The position numbers were made by a program, and so were the translations under genes. A stretch of DNA of 64,000 nucleotides from Bradyrhizobium sp. CB3481. GTDB taxonomy: Bacteria; Pseudomonadota; Alphaproteobacteria; Rhizobiales; Xanthobacteraceae. The DNA is taken from NCBI RefSeq assembly GCF_029714305.1, contig NZ_CP121647.1:2810501-2874500 (forward strand). Direction: 5' to 3'. The notes beneath the pieces were generated by a model that was given only the letters and a program-made list of their open reading frames with translations, was not told the origin of the DNA and made no database searches. Positions 62,521-64,000 of the stretch are shown here, piece after piece; the first letter of the stretch is position 1; each line of letters opens with the position of its first letter.

Positions 62521-62952
62521 TTACACTTGCGCATGTTGACCGCCGGGACGCGAAATTCGGCTCAACGTTGCGCCGGTGCCGTTACCGCCTTGCACTAGAG
62601 CGATATCGCCAAGCGCGATGATGCCGACAAGCCGCTTGCTGCGATTGAGGACCGGCAGGCGACGAACCTGGATGTCGCCCATGTTTGCGCAGACCTCGTC
62701 GAGGTCCTGGTCCTCGTAGCAATATTTGACCTCGGCAGTCATGACGTCACCAACTCGCGCCTCCGGTCCCCGGCTCATGCCGATACCGCGGATGGCGATA
62801 TCGCGATCGGAAATCATGCCGACCAGCCGCTCATTGTCCGTCACCGGCAGCAATCCGACACCTAGCGCCGCCATGGCCTGTGCGGCGTCCCTAATCGTAT
62901 CATCGGGAGTGCAGAGTTGAACTTCCGGCGTCATCGCATCGGAAACTTTCAT
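62521..62952 (-). CDS. Tandem CBS-domain protein
   Basis: A 143-residue protein with two CBS motifs (VSDAMTPEVQLCTPDDTIRD..., LLPVTDNERLVGMISDRDIA; VGDVMTAEVKYCYEDQDLDE..., RLPVLNRSKRLVGIIALGDI). It should bind adenosyl nucleotides. CGGAGAG precedes the ATG. Unlike the CBS gene at 8.6 kb, no GntR-type operator is visible here. Confidence 0.9.
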   Translation of the reverse strand: MKVSDAMTPEVQLCTPDDTIRDAAQAMAALGVGLLPVTDNERLVGMISDRDIAIRGIGMSRGPEARVGDVMTAEVKYCYEDQDLDEVCANMGDIQVRRLPVLNRSKRLVGIIALGDIALVQGGNGTGATLSRISRPGGQHAQV

Positions 62953-63036
62953 GAGTCTCTCCGTTTGCCCGTTGCTTCACCGCCTAACAGGCATCGCGGA
63001 CCGCCGTTCCTGCACCGAACGAAATATTCTCAGGAG

Positions 63037-63067
63037 GGAGAGACTTCAGGCCAGCCGAAGTCTCTCC
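63037..63067 (-). terminator. Strong hairpin between two minus-strand genes
   Basis: An 11-bp perfect inverted repeat (GGAGAGACTTC / GAAGTCTCTCC, nine-base loop). It lies just past the stop of the exported-protein gene and before the CBS gene. No T run follows on the minus strand, so termination may be factor-dependent, or it may be an mRNA end-protector. Confidence 0.45.
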
Positions 63068-63077
63068 TTGCCTTGTC

Positions 63078-63401
63078 TTACCAACGGTCGTTGTCGACGC
63101 CAACGCCGACGCTCACGCCGGGAGCACGGATGCCGACGCCGGCCCGTGGTTCGTCATAATCGCGATAGTGCCGTCGCTCGATATAGCGTTCACGCGGCGA
63201 ATAGGCGTAGGAGTCGCGAACGATGACGCGGCTGCCGCCGCGGGTGCGATAGCAGCGGCCGTTGTCGTCACAGACCATGCGGACCTGCTGTATCAAATCA
63301 GGATTTGTGTATTCGGTTTCGGCGTAGACGTCAGACGCATATGCGCTGCCGGTCAGGAGCGCGCCGGCACCAGCCAGTAGGCCGATTGCAATTTTCCTCA
63401 T
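63078..63401 (-). CDS. Small exported protein of unknown function
   Basis: A 107-residue protein with a signal peptide (RKIAIGLLAGAGALLTGSAY, cleavage after AYA). The mature part has a Cys pair in VCDDNGRCYRTRGG, then an Arg/Tyr-rich stretch (YSPRERYIERRHYRDYDEPR) and a Val/Gly tail. GAGGAGAAT precedes a pair of adjacent ATGs; the second was chosen. Similar exported Arg/Tyr-rich proteins are common in Bradyrhizobium relatives, but none has a known role. Confidence 0.7.
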   Translation of the reverse strand: MRKIAIGLLAGAGALLTGSAYASDVYAETEYTNPDLIQQVRMVCDDNGRCYRTRGGSRVIVRDSYAYSPRERYIERRHYRDYDEPRAGVGIRAPGVSVGVGVDNDRW

Positions 63402-63494
63402 CATATTCTCCTCATTCGAATGCTGCCCGGGGCACAAAGCGTCGCACCCGCTTTGGTTCCGGCACCGCGCGCGGCGAGAAGGGTTCCGCGCGGC

Positions 63495-63683
63495 TCACGC
63501 ATCTGGAACAGCCGCGAAGAATGCGGAGTTGATGGGCACGTTCTTATTGGCAAGATTGTCGATGCGATGCTGCGCGTCGGTCGAGCAGAGCGCGAGCCGC
63601 GCACCAGCTTCGAGACCAAGCGGGGTGGATCGCGTGCGCCACCAGGTTCCATTGTCCGGTAGGCAACTTTCGCAGCGGTTCAT
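63495..63683 (-). CDS. Possible small Cys-containing protein
   Basis: A 62-residue frame beginning MNRCESCLPDNGTWWRTRST, with CESC and a later single Cys. The internal sequence (LALCSTDAQHRIDNLANKNV) looks gene-like. There is no convincing ribosome site. It may be a real gene divergent from the partial gene at the window end. Confidence 0.35.
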   Translation of the reverse strand: MNRCESCLPDNGTWWRTRSTPLGLEAGARLALCSTDAQHRIDNLANKNVPINSAFFAAVPDA

Positions 63684-63710
63684 GCGTTGGGGCCACATGG
63701 AGCAGCATTA

Positions 63711-64000
63711 ATGGCCACAGAAACGAAACCTCGCATCTTTCATAACGCGCTCGTCCTCATCGGTGATGGACAAAAGGCGCTCTTCCTACGCAACAAGGGT
63801 ACCCCACAGCAACTGAACCTGCAGGTCGAGCACGTTCTCGAGCAGGACAATCCGGCAACCCGGGAGCAGGGGACCGACCGTCCCGGGCGCTCAGCCGGCA
63901 GCGTCGGCGCGGCGCGGAGCGCGATGGAGCAGGCTGACTGGCATTATATCGCCGAAGAGCGGTTCGCCGGCACGATTGCCGACGTCCTGTATCGCCTCGC
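63711..64000 (+). CDS. Host-attachment-type protein (5' part, cut by window end)
   Basis: The first 96 codons are present: ALVLIGDGQKALFLRNKGTP, then LNLQVEHVLEQDNPATREQG and TDRPGRSAG. These are typical of the host attachment protein family (baeRF-like) of alphaproteobacteria, named from plant-microbe work, although the biochemical role is unsure. The frame has no stop before 64000. Confidence 0.8.
   Translation, partial: MATETKPRIFHNALVLIGDGQKALFLRNKGTPQQLNLQVEHVLEQDNPATREQGTDRPGRSAGSVGAARSAMEQADWHYIAEERFAGTIADVLYRL

Overview
This window looks like chromosomal DNA of a Bradyrhizobium-type alphaproteobacterium (Nitrobacteraceae). The G+C is high and many starts are GTG or TTG. Gene families common in that group are present (DUF1127, DUF1236, DUF4142, DUF6352, DUF6505). 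Three kinds of intergenic palindromic repeat lie between genes. I see no rRNA, tRNA, CRISPR array, insertion sequence or phage module.

Layout. 0.3-7.3 kb: a divergent paralogue of the transcription-repair factor Mfd, an OpgC-type membrane acyltransferase, a DUF1127 protein and a winged-helix/TPR regulator. 7.4-21.1 kb: an oxalate catabolism locus holding a ketopantoate-reductase-like protein, a CBS protein, an OxlT-type oxalate/formate antiporter, a tripartite tricarboxylate transporter (TctCBA), a 45-residue protein, formyl-CoA transferase (frc), oxalyl-CoA decarboxylase (oxc), a GntR regulator and an NDP-forming acyl-CoA synthetase. 21.3-29.9 kb: an IclR regulator, a second ketopantoate-reductase-like protein, cell-wall genes, and gcl-hyi-glxR, which turn glyoxylate into glycerate. 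30-36.7 kb: a split thiamine-diphosphate decarboxylase divergent from a dehydrogenase/hydrolase/SDR operon, then a deacetylase-like amidohydrolase. 36.8-51.2 kb: a formate dehydrogenase locus with an Mrp-type ATPase, an iron-sulfur protein, accessory genes (ligase-like, DUF6505, DUF6352, DUF3305, DUF3306), a helix-turn-helix/TorD chaperone fusion, the Tat-exported molybdenum subunit with Cys in the selenocysteine place, iron-sulfur and cytochrome b subunits, and a WD40-cytochrome c fusion. 51.2-64 kb: many small stress-type genes mixed with SDRs, a Nudix hydrolase, a thioredoxin-reductase-like enzyme, a Rieske-tailed oxidoreductase, DUF72, CBS and DUF4142 proteins, ending in a truncated host-attachment-type gene.

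How it fits together. The most informative signal is a 17-bp imperfect palindrome, TGGYAT-N5-ATRCCA. It occurs upstream of the CBS gene, oxlT, tctC (twice), the 45-residue gene, gntR and the acyl-CoA synthetase, always near a promoter-like position. I infer it is the operator of the GntR protein encoded in the locus, which makes the 8.6-21.1 kb stretch one regulon. Oxalate would be activated by Frc (and perhaps the synthetase), then decarboxylated by Oxc to formate or reduced to glyoxylate. The ketopantoate-reductase-like proteins are candidates for that reduction, and Gcl-Hyi-GlxR would take glyoxylate to glycerate. Formate could feed the formate dehydrogenase further along. Function calls rest on reading motifs and gene order; no database search was run.
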